Assembly (NCBI GenBank): GCA_030147505.1
Contig: JASBVG010000095.1
Location: 21,712 to 85,711 of the forward strand
Reading direction: 5' to 3'
DNA from: Tardiphaga sp.
Lineage (GTDB): Bacteria > Pseudomonadota > Alphaproteobacteria > Rhizobiales > Xanthobacteraceae
DNA: 64,000 bases
Shown one piece after another: positions 63,821-64,000 of the stretch. The stretch's first letter is position 1; each line of letters begins with the position of its first letter. The translations under genes were made by a program, and so were the position numbers. The notes under the pieces are model-generated. The model was not told the origin of the DNA, did no database searches, and saw nothing but the letters and a program-made list of their open reading frames with translations.

Positions 63821-64000
63821 GAGGTAGTCCCTTCTCAAGATAGTAGTAGTAACCCACGCATTGGACGCAGGTTGGTTGGCATCGAATTTTTGGAAGGGTC
63901 GTCAGTCTAGACCGGCTGCACCGGGGTATAGAGAAGTCGTCCGGCCGAAAATCGATAGGATCACATTAAGGGAAGCTATTCCCCAAGACAATCCAGCCGC

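Overview
The window looks like a chromosomal segment of an alphaproteobacterium of the Bradyrhizobium/Rhodopseudomonas group (Nitrobacteraceae). The reasons are the GC-rich codon use, the cycM-type membrane cytochrome c divergent from kdsB-pheA, a histidine tRNA without an encoded extra 5' G and with A at the discriminator position, and a palindromic intergenic repeat (ATGGCCGGG..CCCGGCCAT) of a kind common in this group. The genus cannot be settled from the sequence alone. No prophage, insertion sequence or CRISPR array was seen.

Layout. 1-6 kb: tRNA-His, small genes of unknown function, an orphan ParA-type ATPase with a long upstream hairpin, and an MHYT-PAS-GGDEF-EAL cyclic-di-GMP protein with a LuxR-box-like palindrome upstream. 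6-9 kb: a copper P-type ATPase behind a promoter that overlaps a CsoR/RcnR-type palindrome, then a candidate small RNA with its own promoter and terminator. 9-14 kb: a LysR regulator, trxB, a divergent Lrp/AsnC regulator flanked by palindromes, a DoxX protein, two tandem TonB-C-like secreted paralogues and greA. 14-22 kb: carB and carA on the same strand but about 3 kb apart, separated by a methyltransferase, a Dps protein, a cupin protein and a thioesterase; an abnormal tRNA-like element lies upstream of carB. 22-31 kb: a GT39-type glycosyltransferase, yqeY, an acyl-CoA ligase, an extensin-like protein, an L,D-transpeptidase lipoprotein, an SdpR/SdpI-like operon and a CorA transporter. 31-39 kb: metF-metH, an AT-rich repeat-bearing stretch, a broken luciferase-like monooxygenase, a DGPF protein, kdsB-pheA and cycM.

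40-48 kb: a compact Yej-type (microcin C/oligopeptide) ABC importer operon with two substrate-binding proteins, two permeases and a double ATPase, followed by a Nudix hydrolase. 48-50.5 kb: an NlpC/P60 peptidase overlapping an M17 aminopeptidase, which suggests peptide and peptidoglycan turnover next to the peptide importer.

50.7-63.5 kb: a Tad/Flp pilus locus. Flp pilin, a 44-residue membrane protein, CpaA, B, C, D, E, F, TadB and TadC run on the minus strand, and TadD converges on them. A separate plus-strand set holds a secretin N-terminal-like protein and two TadE/TadG-type pseudopilins. A frameshifted sterol desaturase gene sits between the two halves. The window ends with a cold-shock protein gene.

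Most of the window is housekeeping. The less ordinary signals are the candidate anti-Shine-Dalgarno small RNA at 8.6 kb, the degenerate tRNA-like element at 17.7 kb with a terminator in the carB leader, the SdpRI-like pair without a toxin gene, and several clean palindromes upstream of regulators. None of these amounts to a proven new system.
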